Part shown: positions 8,641-16,882 of the stretch, in pieces | Layout: every line of letters starts with the position of its first letter | Numbering within the stretch: position 1 is the stretch's first letter | NCBI RefSeq assembly: GCF_000970685.1 | Contig: NZ_LAJB01000011.1 | Coordinates: 62,001-126,000 of the forward strand | DNA length: 64,000 nucleotides | Source: Domibacillus indicus | Lineage (GTDB): Bacteria > Bacillota > Bacilli > Bacillales > Domibacillaceae | Direction: 5' to 3' | Program-made: the position numbers and the translations under genes | The notes under the pieces: model-generated | What the model was told of the DNA's origin: nothing | Database searches by the model: none | Seen by the model: only the letters and a program-made list of their open reading frames with translations

Positions 8641-9657
8641 ATGATTTTTTTTCGCAGACTGTTTTTTAAAGCGATCCATTTAAATAATTGGACGCTGTTT
8701 TTCGCTACATGTTTTCTTGTTTCATTTAGCAGTTTTTTTGTACACTATATCGAACCCGAAACATTTACCTCGCCGTTTGAAGGGCTATGGTGGACAATGA
8801 CCACCGTTGTTACAGTCGGCTATGGAGATGTGTCGCCGGTCACTATGCCAGGCAAGCTGTTCGCGATGCTTCTGTTCATTTTTGGAATAGGCCTGATGAC
8901 TGTGTTCATTGGCAAGATTATCGATTCATTAAGTATAAGGAAACGGCTGAAGGAGGAAGGAAAGCTGATGGTGACGCGTGAGCAGCATATTATTTTAATT
9001 AATTGGACAAACCGTGCACGCATTGCATTAACAGAGCTGCTGGAAACATTTCCTGAGGTGCATGCAGTTATTATTGATGAAACAGCAGAAAAAAATCCTT
9101 TTTTGCACGAACGGGTTGAATTTGTAAAAGGGGCTCCTGCTTCTGAGAAACTCTTAATGCAAGCAAATTTTTTAAAAGCAAAGTCAATTATGATTTTCTC
9201 CCCTGAGAATGCCGTAAATGCATCAGCCGCTGATGGTCTGACTCTCTTGATTGCGTCAGGCATTGAAGCTTCTGCCCACAAACACGGCCAGAATGTTTAT
9301 ACAATTTGTGAGGTAGCTGATTCTGCCCATTTAAATGCCTTTTCGCATGCCAATGTAGAAGAATTTATAACACCGAATGATACAGCTGCCCACCTGGCTG
9401 CCCGTTCTGTTTTATTTAACGGCTCAAGTGAGATTATCAGGCAGCTGACGTGCCACGATGGGTATGATCTCTACCATATTGAAAACAAATCCGGCTGGCG
9501 GACATACCGTGATGCAAAACGGGCGCTTGATGAAAAAGGGATTCTCCTCGTCGCCAACCACCATGATTTTTCCATTATAAAAAAATTAGACGATCCTATT
9601 CCGAGTAATGCCCGGCTCTTTATCATCTGTAATGAGGAAGCATACAGCAAGCTTTAA
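8641..9657 (+). CDS. Potassium channel with RCK/TrkA-N domain (YugO-like)
   Basis: This is a 338-residue two-helix K+ channel. The first membrane helix (about residues 18-38) and a pore loop with selectivity filter TVGYGD (near 62) are followed by a second helix and a cytoplasmic nucleotide-binding RCK-type domain starting around residue 108 (HIILINWTNRAR). It resembles B. subtilis YugO, which is linked to biofilm electrical signalling. The mistic gene that precedes yugO in B. subtilis is absent. A TTG start three bases upstream (8638) is also possible; both are served by AGGAGG at 8626-8631. Confidence 0.85.
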   Translation: MIFFRRLFFKAIHLNNWTLFFATCFLVSFSSFFVHYIEPETFTSPFEGLWWTMTTVVTVGYGDVSPVTMPGKLFAMLLFIFGIGLMTVFIGKIIDSLSIRKRLKEEGKLMVTREQHIILINWTNRARIALTELLETFPEVHAVIIDETAEKNPFLHERVEFVKGAPASEKLLMQANFLKAKSIMIFSPENAVNASAADGLTLLIASGIEASAHKHGQNVYTICEVADSAHLNAFSHANVEEFITPNDTAAHLAARSVLFNGSSEIIRQLTCHDGYDLYHIENKSGWRTYRDAKRALDEKGILLVANHHDFSIIKKLDDPIPSNARLFIICNEEAYSKL

Positions 9658-9739
9658 GCAAATGGTTCCGCTTGCGGATGATTAATGGGATAAAGGGAAA
9701 TAATTTGGAGAAAAAAGCCTATGAACGAGGAGATTACAG

Positions 9740-11332
9740 ATGATTTGTTTTGATACATTGAAAAAGGAATGCGAAGAACAGGGACTTGCTCCGGACAGCG
9801 TTCCTTCTTTAAAATACACATTAGACGAGCAGGCACTGGCTGAAAAACAATCAAAGAAATCAGATTTTATTAAGGCTGTCACCCATTTCTTTGATAAGTT
9901 CGGCTCCGCCTTCCAGAACAGCCCGGTTATGGCGGCGGCAACCGATGAACACGGGTATATTCTTCATATGATCGGTGATAACTCCGTTAAAAAACTGGTT
10001 ACGGAAATGGGAATTCGCAACGGTGTGCAAATGACTGTTGAATCTCATGGAATTAACTCCCCCTGTCTGGCACTCCAGTATAACGAACCGGTAAGTGTCG
10101 TCGGATCGCAGCATTTTCATTATTCCCTGCATAACTCAGCCTGTTACAGCATACCCATTGCGGATACACAGGAGCAAAAGGTAATAGGCACTCTTTCTCT
10201 CATGACTGGCGTCGATTTTGCCCATCCCCTTTTAAAGACACTGCTTATCATCATGAAGGAATCGATTGAGCGGGAACTTCGTTTAATGAAACAAAACGAA
10301 CAGCTGCGTTTATTAAACGATTTGATCATGGATACTACAACAAGTGGAATGGTGGTTTCTGACAGTACTGGACGCATTATAAATACAAACAGGGCATTAG
10401 AACGGATGCTGAAGCAGCCCAGAGCAGACCTCCTGAAAAAAAGCGTTCAGGATTTTCCATGCGTCGGCTCTTACATGGATCAAGCTTTGAAAAGCGGCAC
10501 GCCTCGTTTGGATATCGAAACAACCATTCGCAGTGAAAGCAGCCGGACAGCTACTTATTTACTTGATGCCCTGCCTATTTTCGATGAAAGCGGCACATTA
10601 GCTGGCGCGTTTGCCCAGCTTCGTAATATTACCCGCCGAAAAGAAACGGAGCAGTTGCTTTTAAATACTGAAAAACTGGCTGCAGTCGGGCAAATGGCTG
10701 CCAGTGCCGCTCATGAAATTCGAAATCCTTTGACTACTATCCGCGGATTTATCCAGCTGCTGGAGCCGTCCTTTCACCAGCAGGAGCATTACAATCTTGT
10801 GCTGGAAGAAATTGATCGCATTAATTTAATTGTCAGTGAATTTTTAGTTTTAGCAAAGCCGCAGGCCACTTCTTTCAGCTGGCAAAACATTATACAGATT
10901 TTGCGTGATACTGTTGCTCTTTCGCAGCCGCAGGCAAGCATGCACAATATTCAAGTTACAGCCGACTTCACTTCCTCTCCGCTTTTCATACACGGAGATG
11001 AAAATCAGCTGAAGCAGGTTTTTATTAATCTTTTTAAAAATGGAATGGAAGCCATGCCAGACGGCGGAATTTTGTCGGTCTCCGCTTCAGCGAACGAGGA
11101 CAGAGAAGCGGTGCTTCATATTTCCGATACCGGAGCTGGTATGACCGCAGAACAAATCCAGCAGCTGGGCACTCCTTTTTATACAACTAAAAAAGATGGA
11201 ACAGGGCTTGGATTTATGGTCATTAAGCGCATTTTAAAGCAGCATAAAGGAAAAATTGCTATAAAAAGCGCAGCAGGCAAAGGAACAACTATTACACTTC
11301 GCTTTTCACTTCAATCCCGGCCTGTTTCATAA
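9740..11332 (+). CDS. GAF-PAS sensor histidine kinase, KinA/KinC-like
   Basis: This 530-residue soluble histidine kinase has no clear membrane helix. Residues about 45-180 form a GAF-like domain of the type found at the N-terminus of AcoR-like activators. A PAS domain (about 190-300) comes next, then a HisKA domain with SAAHEIRNPLTTIRGFIQLL, in which the His at about residue 333 is the phospho-acceptor. This box is typical of the Bacillus sporulation kinases that feed Spo0F. An ATPase domain with N box (NLFKNGMEAM) and G boxes (DTGAGM, GTGLGF) ends the protein. There is no adjacent response regulator, which fits a phosphorelay input kinase. The ligand is unknown. Confidence 0.78.
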   Translation: MICFDTLKKECEEQGLAPDSVPSLKYTLDEQALAEKQSKKSDFIKAVTHFFDKFGSAFQNSPVMAAATDEHGYILHMIGDNSVKKLVTEMGIRNGVQMTVESHGINSPCLALQYNEPVSVVGSQHFHYSLHNSACYSIPIADTQEQKVIGTLSLMTGVDFAHPLLKTLLIIMKESIERELRLMKQNEQLRLLNDLIMDTTTSGMVVSDSTGRIINTNRALERMLKQPRADLLKKSVQDFPCVGSYMDQALKSGTPRLDIETTIRSESSRTATYLLDALPIFDESGTLAGAFAQLRNITRRKETEQLLLNTEKLAAVGQMAASAAHEIRNPLTTIRGFIQLLEPSFHQQEHYNLVLEEIDRINLIVSEFLVLAKPQATSFSWQNIIQILRDTVALSQPQASMHNIQVTADFTSSPLFIHGDENQLKQVFINLFKNGMEAMPDGGILSVSASANEDREAVLHISDTGAGMTAEQIQQLGTPFYTTKKDGTGLGFMVIKRILKQHKGKIAIKSAAGKGTTITLRFSLQSRPVS

Positions 11333-11343
11333 ATGATCGAGCC

Positions 11344-11388
11344 GCCAGCGTGCCTTTTTCTCCCGGTATGCTGGCTTTCTTTTTTTTT
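11344..11388 (+). terminator. Terminator after the PAS/GAF kinase gene
   Basis: GCCAGCGTGCC (11344-11354) pairs with GGTATGCTGGC (11365-11375), followed by a long T-run. Confidence 0.85.
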
Positions 11389-11499
11389 ACAGGCCAGTGA
11401 AAATGAGGATCATTGCTTCCAAACCAATTTCATTTGTTCTTTTGTTAACCTGTATATATCCACAAAGCTGCTTGATTTTAAAAGCAGCTAAACAACCGG

Positions 11500-13545
11500 T
11501 CAGCCACTCCATTCCGGCACCGTTATTTTCACTTGCACCCCTCTTTGCGGTGGCGTGACCCACTCAACATATCCAGAAAGCATAGCGGTCCTTTCCTTTA
11601 TGCCTAATAGTCCCATCTGATTCTTTTTTTCATCTGCCTGGCTGCTGTCAAATCCAACTCCGTTATCCAGGTAATCTAAAAAGAGTGTTTCGTCTTCCTG
11701 CCAAATTGAAATGGACAAGCGCGATGCCTGTGAATGCTTTTGGGCATTAACTAAAAGCTCCTGTACAATCCGGTAAACAGCCAGTTCTTTATCATGGTTA
11801 ATTTCAGTACTGGCCGGCAAATCAATATCATATTGCAAATCAATATCTGAGGAAAGTTTAAATTTCGAAAACAGTTCCTGCAAGATCCTCTGCAGCCCTT
11901 CTTCCTCAAAAAAAGCGGGTCTCAGTTCATGACATGTTTCCTGAATATGCCGGGTTATTTGTTTTATGTCACTCTGGATATTTTTCACCTCTTGTTTAAG
12001 CTGAGTTTCAAGATTTTCAGACCGGAAAAGCCGTTCCAGCTTCCGCTGTACGATAAATTGCTCCTGCAGCACGGAATTATGCAAATCAGAGGCCAGGCGT
12101 CTTCTTTCTTTTTCGGAAATGGCTAAAAGAAGACGAAGCGTTCCAGGAGAATGATTTATTGCCTGCATCTCCAGCTCCTCTATTTTCCGCTCTACTACCT
12201 GCAAATTGTCAGCTACAAGCCGTACATACGGAAGAGCCGCAAGCAGCCAGGCTTTCTCGCTGATATTCCATTTCAGCCCGTTTTTTTTCGGACCAAGCCA
12301 TATATATATCTTACTGCCCGGCCGTTCAAACAGCTGTATTCCCAGCCACTGCTTATTAAACAGCAATGCCTGGTCACGGTCTCTGTTCATAAGCATTTTT
12401 TGCTCGTCAGACAGCAAAGAAGGACCCTTTCCTTTCTGCTGCCGAACAGACCACTTTTCTTCTTTTCGTTCAGCTATAAAAACAGTGGAAGGCTTGAGTG
12501 ACTGCATTACCTCCAAAATGAACATTTTTTCGAGCTCGCTTGTGTTCATTACAGCCGAAAATCTGCCGGCCAGCAATTCGATTCCCTGCACCAGATTATT
12601 CCGGTCTTGAAACAAGCTGCTTCTTATTGAAAAATCGAACTGCTCTTTTAGTAAAAAAGTAAGAGCAAGAATCAAAAGAGCAGCGGCAAAAGAAGCTGTA
12701 AATCGACCGGTTATCTCAAGAACAGCGGCAAGAAGAAAAGCAGGAATAATTGATAAAATACTATAGTAAAGAAAGCGGCCAATAACAAAATCAAAATCAA
12801 ACAGCTGCCGGCTTACCAACAAACGTGTGTATCCATAAGGAAGCGCAAACAGTGAAAGCACTGCAACACGATCAAACCGGCCCAGACCAGCGCCCGATAT
12901 TACATAAGGAAGCGCATAAAGAAAAATAAAAGGAATAAAGGCGATAGCTGGAACTATCATCATCCATTTTAAAAAGCCTTGATGTTCCACATTTTCTTTT
13001 TTTGCGTATTGCCAGCCAATAATTCCCAATGCAGAAATGACTGAAAAGCTGAAATGAACAAGCATGCCGCTGCCCATAATGTACTTTGGCAGCCATAATG
13101 TAAAATAGCAGGCTATATTAAGGGCAATAAAAAGAAATGTTGCGTACTTATAAGCATTTAACCAGGAGGATAAGGAATGAAGCTTAAGCTGTTTTTTTAG
13201 TAAAATCGATTGAACAAAAAGCAGGAAATATAGCGCAGCTAATTGAAAAGCAATCATGAAAATGACTGCCGCAATAGGATCGCCTTCTCCGGATTTTTGT
13301 GAAGCAAACAGGCTTAACGAAACAGCCAGTAAGAATAAAATAAATCGGCGGGCTGATTTTGTTTTTCTTTGAGCTAACGCAAGAACCAAAATAATTGATA
13401 GAAGCGACAGCAGCCCCGGTCCATAAAATTGGGCTAGCGCGGAAAAAAACGTGTATTCCCCGTCTGCCATTTGATAAGTAAGGTAAATATGACTCCCTAT
13501 ATAAAGTGCAAAATAAACGCCTAACTGCCAATAGCTTTTTAACAT
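11500..13545 (-). CDS. ComP-like membrane histidine kinase (NarL/DegS type)
   Basis: This 681-residue kinase has about eight to ten membrane helices in residues 5-310, a GAF-like linker (about 320-450), and a HisKA_3 dimerisation box with the phospho-acceptor His in RRRLASDLHNSVLQEQF. A short ATPase domain (ELLVNAQKHSQAS, DNGVGFD, MGLLGIKERT) ends it. The layout and the segment DFDFVIGRFLYYSILSIIP resemble ComP, the receptor of the ComX pheromone in Bacillus. No comQ, comX or comA-like gene flanks it, so it is an orphan. An alternative is another multi-helix DegS/LiaS-type kinase with a different signal. Confidence 0.6.
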   Translation of the reverse strand: MLKSYWQLGVYFALYIGSHIYLTYQMADGEYTFFSALAQFYGPGLLSLLSIILVLALAQRKTKSARRFILFLLAVSLSLFASQKSGEGDPIAAVIFMIAFQLAALYFLLFVQSILLKKQLKLHSLSSWLNAYKYATFLFIALNIACYFTLWLPKYIMGSGMLVHFSFSVISALGIIGWQYAKKENVEHQGFLKWMMIVPAIAFIPFIFLYALPYVISGAGLGRFDRVAVLSLFALPYGYTRLLVSRQLFDFDFVIGRFLYYSILSIIPAFLLAAVLEITGRFTASFAAALLILALTFLLKEQFDFSIRSSLFQDRNNLVQGIELLAGRFSAVMNTSELEKMFILEVMQSLKPSTVFIAERKEEKWSVRQQKGKGPSLLSDEQKMLMNRDRDQALLFNKQWLGIQLFERPGSKIYIWLGPKKNGLKWNISEKAWLLAALPYVRLVADNLQVVERKIEELEMQAINHSPGTLRLLLAISEKERRRLASDLHNSVLQEQFIVQRKLERLFRSENLETQLKQEVKNIQSDIKQITRHIQETCHELRPAFFEEEGLQRILQELFSKFKLSSDIDLQYDIDLPASTEINHDKELAVYRIVQELLVNAQKHSQASRLSISIWQEDETLFLDYLDNGVGFDSSQADEKKNQMGLLGIKERTAMLSGYVEWVTPPQRGVQVKITVPEWSG

Positions 13546-13605
13546 ATAGTAATCTCTCCAGGCTATTTAACAAGTAAAATATCAAATTCATATGTAATAT
13601 ATTTC

Positions 13606-13611
13606 ATTATA
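13606..13611 (-). promoter_or_regulatory. Candidate -10 box of the ComP-like gene
   Basis: TATAAT is present on the minus strand about 60 bases upstream of the start, without a convincing -35. The surrounding 225-base intergenic stretch holds no comX-like reading frame. Confidence 0.35.
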
Positions 13612-13724
13612 CACTAAAAATAGGAATAAGGGTTATATCATTGCCAGCCGTGCAGCTGATTGTATAGCTTCTCCGTCAGCAGTACAAAAACAAAAACAGA
13701 CCACTTGATTTAATACAAGGATGA

Positions 13725-13765
13725 AAACCTGGCCAGGGAGCCTCACACTGCTCAATAGCCAGGCT
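13725..13765 (-). terminator. Possible terminator after pncB
   Basis: AAAAGCCTGGC and GCCAGGTTTT can pair across a loop of roughly 25 bases just after the pncB stop codon. The long loop makes this moderate. Confidence 0.4.
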
Positions 13766-13770
13766 TTTAC

Positions 13771-15222
13771 TTACCGTGCTGAAGGCGGCAGCATTTCTTC
13801 AATTTTCTTCATTTTGTTTTCCCAGCAGGCCGGGCTTAAATCCACTGGATACTGTTCCGGGTTAACTGTCCGTTTGTATTCATCCCATAAAACAGATAAA
13901 CCTTCTTTAACATGGTTTCTTATCTGTTCAAGCGGCGGTTTGCTGTAAACCAGCTTTCCATCGATAAAAATATCCCTGTGAAGATCAAGAGCGGTAAAGT
14001 CCGTTACAAACTTGCTGATATATGTGTGAACAGGATGAAACATTTTCAGCTTTTCCTGCGCCTGAGGATTTTCTTCTTCCAGGGCAATATAGTCTCCCTC
14101 TGATTTGCCGTTTGCATTGTTCATAATACGGTAAATTTTCTTTTTCCCGGGAGTCGTCACCTTTTCCGGGTTTCCGGAAATTTTAATAGTATCCACCATT
14201 TCTCCCTGCTCATTTTCAATGGCAACGAGCTTAAATACTGCTCCAAGTGCCGGCTGATCAAAGGCGGTAATGAGCTTTGTGCCAATTCCCCAAACTGTAA
14301 TTTTGGCTCCCTGTGCGTTTAAGCTCATAATGGTTTCTTCGTCAAGGTCATTGGATGCAATAATTTGCGCATCGGGGAAGCCGGCTTCATCCAGCATTGT
14401 CCGTGCTTTTTTAGATAAATAAGCAAGGTCTCCGCTGTCAAGACGGATACCGATAAAATTAATTTTGTCACCGAACTCTCTGGCAACCCGTATTGCATTT
14501 GGAACACCAGAACGGAGCGTATCGTATGTATCCACAAGAAATACACAGTCTTTATGCGTTTGGGCGTATTTTGTAAACGCCACGTATTCATCCTGATACG
14601 CCTGTACCATTGCGTGTGCATGCGTGCCGGATACCGGGATGCCGAATAGTTTTCCTGCCCGGACGTTACTGGTACCCGCAAATCCGGTCAAGTATGCAGC
14701 GCGCGCTCCCCAGACAGCTGCCTCTGTTTCCTGGGCCCTCCTTGTTCCAAACTCAAGCGCTGTTCCCTCTCCGACCACCTGCATCATCCGCGCGGCTTTT
14801 GTGGCTATTAACGTTTGGTAATTAATTACATTCAATAGGAGCGTTTCAAGCAGCTGCGCCTGAGCCAGCGGCGCTTCCACACGCAAAATCGGCTCGTTTC
14901 CAAATACGATTTCCCCTTCCCGCATGGAACGGATAGTGCCTGTAAACGTCATATTCTTTAAAAACGCCAAATAATCTTCTTCATATCCCAATTCACGAAG
15001 GTAGTCAATGTCGCTGTCCGTAAAGCCAAACGCTTCAATGAAAGAAATAATCCGCTCCAGCCCCGCGAAAATGCCATAGCCGTTTCCAAATGGAAGACGG
15101 CGGAAGTACAAATCAAACACTGCATTGCGGTCGTGAATACCATCCCGCCAGTAGGTTTCCGCCATGTTTATCTGGTATAAGTCCGTGTGCAGCATAAAGC
15201 TGTCATCCTGATGCTTTGCCAT
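13771..15222 (-). CDS. pncB: Nicotinate phosphoribosyltransferase
   Basis: This 483-residue cytoplasmic enzyme converts nicotinate and PRPP to nicotinate mononucleotide in NAD salvage. Conserved features include the N-terminal HTDLYQINMAETYWR, the FRRLPFGNGYGIFAG segment, the FGTRRAQ box, the GTHAHAMVQAY motif around residue 210 with its catalytic His, and the later GIRLDSGDL phosphate-binding motif. It lies three bases downstream of pncA, so the nicotinate released by PncA is used directly. The length is normal for the family. Confidence 0.93.
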   Translation of the reverse strand: MAKHQDDSFMLHTDLYQINMAETYWRDGIHDRNAVFDLYFRRLPFGNGYGIFAGLERIISFIEAFGFTDSDIDYLRELGYEEDYLAFLKNMTFTGTIRSMREGEIVFGNEPILRVEAPLAQAQLLETLLLNVINYQTLIATKAARMMQVVGEGTALEFGTRRAQETEAAVWGARAAYLTGFAGTSNVRAGKLFGIPVSGTHAHAMVQAYQDEYVAFTKYAQTHKDCVFLVDTYDTLRSGVPNAIRVAREFGDKINFIGIRLDSGDLAYLSKKARTMLDEAGFPDAQIIASNDLDEETIMSLNAQGAKITVWGIGTKLITAFDQPALGAVFKLVAIENEQGEMVDTIKISGNPEKVTTPGKKKIYRIMNNANGKSEGDYIALEEENPQAQEKLKMFHPVHTYISKFVTDFTALDLHRDIFIDGKLVYSKPPLEQIRNHVKEGLSVLWDEYKRTVNPEQYPVDLSPACWENKMKKIEEMLPPSAR

Positions 15223-15225
15223 TTT

Positions 15226-15774
15226 TCATTCCCCCTTTTTCGCGCCAAGCGTATCAGTAAAATGGCCAAGTGCCCATTCATGGCCTGCCTGGTTAAATGA
15301 CGCAACTGCCTTTTCATGCACAACAATAGTATAGCCTTTATTGTACGCATCTACTGCCGTATGCAAAATACAGATATCCGTGCAGACACCGACAAGATGC
15401 ACTTCGGTGATGCCGCGCGCCTTTAATTTCATGTCAAGATCCGTGCCGGCAAATGCTGAATATCGCGTTTTATCCATAAAGTAAACATTGTCCCGGTCTT
15501 TATTTTGTTCATAAACTTCCTGAAGCCTTCCATATAAATCGCGTCCTTTTGTGCCGCGAATATTGTGCGGCGGAAAAAGTCTTGTTTCTGGATGATACGG
15601 ATCCCTTTCATCATGAACATCTATTGCGAAAACAACATAATCATCATTTTCAATAAACTGCTTTGTCAGCTGGATTATTTCATCTTCAAGATCCTGACCC
15701 GGCTTTCCGCATGTTAATTTCCCATCATCCGCAACAAAATCATACGTATAGTCTATATTCAGCAATGCTTTCAT
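15226..15774 (-). CDS. pncA: Nicotinamidase / isochorismatase family hydrolase
   Basis: This 182-residue enzyme hydrolyses nicotinamide to nicotinate. The catalytic triad is visible: Asp in NIDYTYDF (near residue 9), Lys in YFMDKTRYSAF, and Cys in VGVCTDICILHTA, the last being the nucleophile. The frame is open 12 codons upstream, but the ATG at 15774 has a good GGAGG site. It sits between a Nudix-type regulator gene and pncB in one operon. Confidence 0.9.
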   Translation of the reverse strand: MKALLNIDYTYDFVADDGKLTCGKPGQDLEDEIIQLTKQFIENDDYVVFAIDVHDERDPYHPETRLFPPHNIRGTKGRDLYGRLQEVYEQNKDRDNVYFMDKTRYSAFAGTDLDMKLKARGITEVHLVGVCTDICILHTAVDAYNKGYTIVVHEKAVASFNQAGHEWALGHFTDTLGAKKGE

Positions 15775-15790
15775 CGAACCTCCGCCTTTC

Positions 15791-16555
15791 TTATCCGTAA
15801 ATAGATTCAATTACTTCAATATCATTAAATTTGTACAATCGGGACGGCCGGTATGAGTGGCGTGTTGTTTTTTTGGGCTGCCCGGCTTCGTCCAGTACAA
15901 GCTCCAAAAAAGGAAGCTTTGGAGTCCGGGAAAAAAATACCGGGTCGGAAGCAATTTTTGTATCGTCTGTAACCGTTAGAAGCACTCTCTGCAGCTCCGA
16001 AAGAGTAAATTCATCCGGCAGAAAATTCCTGGCTAATGTTGTACGAAGCATATCTGCCTGGATGAGCTTTAAAGCATCTCCTACAATTTGCCGATGGTCG
16101 AATGCGAGATCCAGCTTTAATACCTCGTCAATCGCAAACAGCTGTACATCTGCCGCATCATCAGAAGCCGTTCGATCCAAAAGAAAATCTTCCGGTACAA
16201 TTGCATAAAAAGCATTGGAGATAATCCAGCCCCTCGGATCACGGCCTGGCTTGTCGTAAACACCGAAGTGGCGAATATGAAGCCCTTCCACACCAGTTTC
16301 TTCAGCCAGCTCCCTGGCTGCTGCGTCGATTCCCATTTCATCCGGCTGAATAAACCCCCCGGGAATCGCCCATTTTTCCGCTTCAAAATTGGGATTCCCT
16401 TCGCTATCTTTTGCAGCACGCTGAATTAGCATCATGTGCAGCTTCATTTCCGGGGGGGCTTTTTCTTCTTTTTTATCCGAAAGAATCGTAAATACCGCAA
16501 TATCTGCTGTATATCCATCGGGAGTACGATATTTCGAGGAATCATAATGATTCAT
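15791..16555 (-). CDS. nrtR: Nudix-domain protein, probable NrtR-type regulator of NAD metabolism
   Basis: This 254-residue protein has an N-terminal Nudix fold with a complete Nudix box (GFIQPDE, seven residues, then RELAEETGV, around residues 67-89) and a C-terminal region (about 160-254) of the kind that forms the winged helix of NrtR repressors (TLSELQRVLLTV). NrtR proteins bind ADP-ribose and repress NAD genes, and the linkage to pncA and pncB supports that role. The intact Nudix box means it may also be an ADP-ribose pyrophosphatase. It is the first gene of the operon and is preceded by paired palindromes. Confidence 0.7.
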   Translation of the reverse strand: MNHYDSSKYRTPDGYTADIAVFTILSDKKEEKAPPEMKLHMMLIQRAAKDSEGNPNFEAEKWAIPGGFIQPDEMGIDAAARELAEETGVEGLHIRHFGVYDKPGRDPRGWIISNAFYAIVPEDFLLDRTASDDAADVQLFAIDEVLKLDLAFDHRQIVGDALKLIQADMLRTTLARNFLPDEFTLSELQRVLLTVTDDTKIASDPVFFSRTPKLPFLELVLDEAGQPKKTTRHSYRPSRLYKFNDIEVIESIYG

Positions 16556-16571
16556 TTTATCACCCCTTAAC

Positions 16572-16600
16572 TAATTACTAATTTTATAATTACTAATTAT
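16572..16600. promoter_or_regulatory. Twin palindromic operator of the NAD salvage operon
   Basis: The 12-base sequence TAATTACTAATT occurs twice, at 16572-16583 and 16587-16598. Each contains the palindrome AATTA-C-TAATT, and the second extends to 15 bases (ATAATTACTAATTAT, 16586-16600). The centres are 15 bases apart. The site lies 17-45 bases upstream of the first gene and is a candidate site for its own Nudix/winged-helix product. Confidence 0.5.
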
Positions 16601-16626
16601 AAATGATGAATGTTTATTTTGCAAGA

Positions 16627-16654
16627 AAAATTCGGCTTGAATCAGCCGAATTTT
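16627..16654 (-). terminator. Terminator of the small membrane peptide gene
   Basis: AAAATTCGGCT and AGCCGAATTTT form a perfect 11-bp stem with a 6-base loop, followed on the minus strand by further T residues. Confidence 0.75.
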
Positions 16655-16699
16655 CCGAGTATTTTTTCTATTCCCTATACCTGCCCGGGCAAAACGGTA

Positions 16700-16798
16700 T
16701 TACTTCGGGCGGCTATGTTTACCCTTCGCCTCTATTGCTGCGGCTGCTATTAAAAGCTCTGTAATGCACAAAAAGAATATAAAGAGAATCCCCCACAT
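16700..16798 (-). CDS. Small membrane peptide, 32 residues
   Basis: This short reading frame, MWGILFIFFLCITELLIAAA followed by AIEAKGKHSRPK, has one hydrophobic helix (residues 2-22) and a basic hydrophilic tail. It has a ribosome site (AGAGGTGG, about six bases from the ATG) and its own terminator 45 bases after the stop codon. It is divergent from the neighbouring LacI-type regulator gene, with about 84 bases between the two starts. No family was recognised; a small regulatory or accessory membrane peptide is the natural guess. Confidence 0.5.
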   Translation of the reverse strand: MWGILFIFFLCITELLIAAAAIEAKGKHSRPK

Positions 16799-16837
16799 AG
16801 TTGCCACCTCTTTTCTCATTTTTTACAATGTAAAGTA

Positions 16838-16851
16838 TGAAATGCGTTTCA
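16838..16851. promoter_or_regulatory. LacI-type operator in the divergent intergenic region
   Basis: TGAAATGCGTTTCA is a 14-base near-perfect palindrome (one mismatch) with a central GC, 31 bases before the LacI-family start. It differs from a cre site at the central pair. It is a candidate autoregulatory operator that could also control the divergent peptide gene. Confidence 0.45.
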
Positions 16852-16882
16852 GAACAAGCATTTTTTTAAAGGAGCACTATAA

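Noticed and set aside
13546-13770. comX or comQ remnant upstream of the ComP-like kinase
   Set aside because: No reading frame with a ribosome site or ComX-like tail is present; only a weak terminator and a -10 box are visible.
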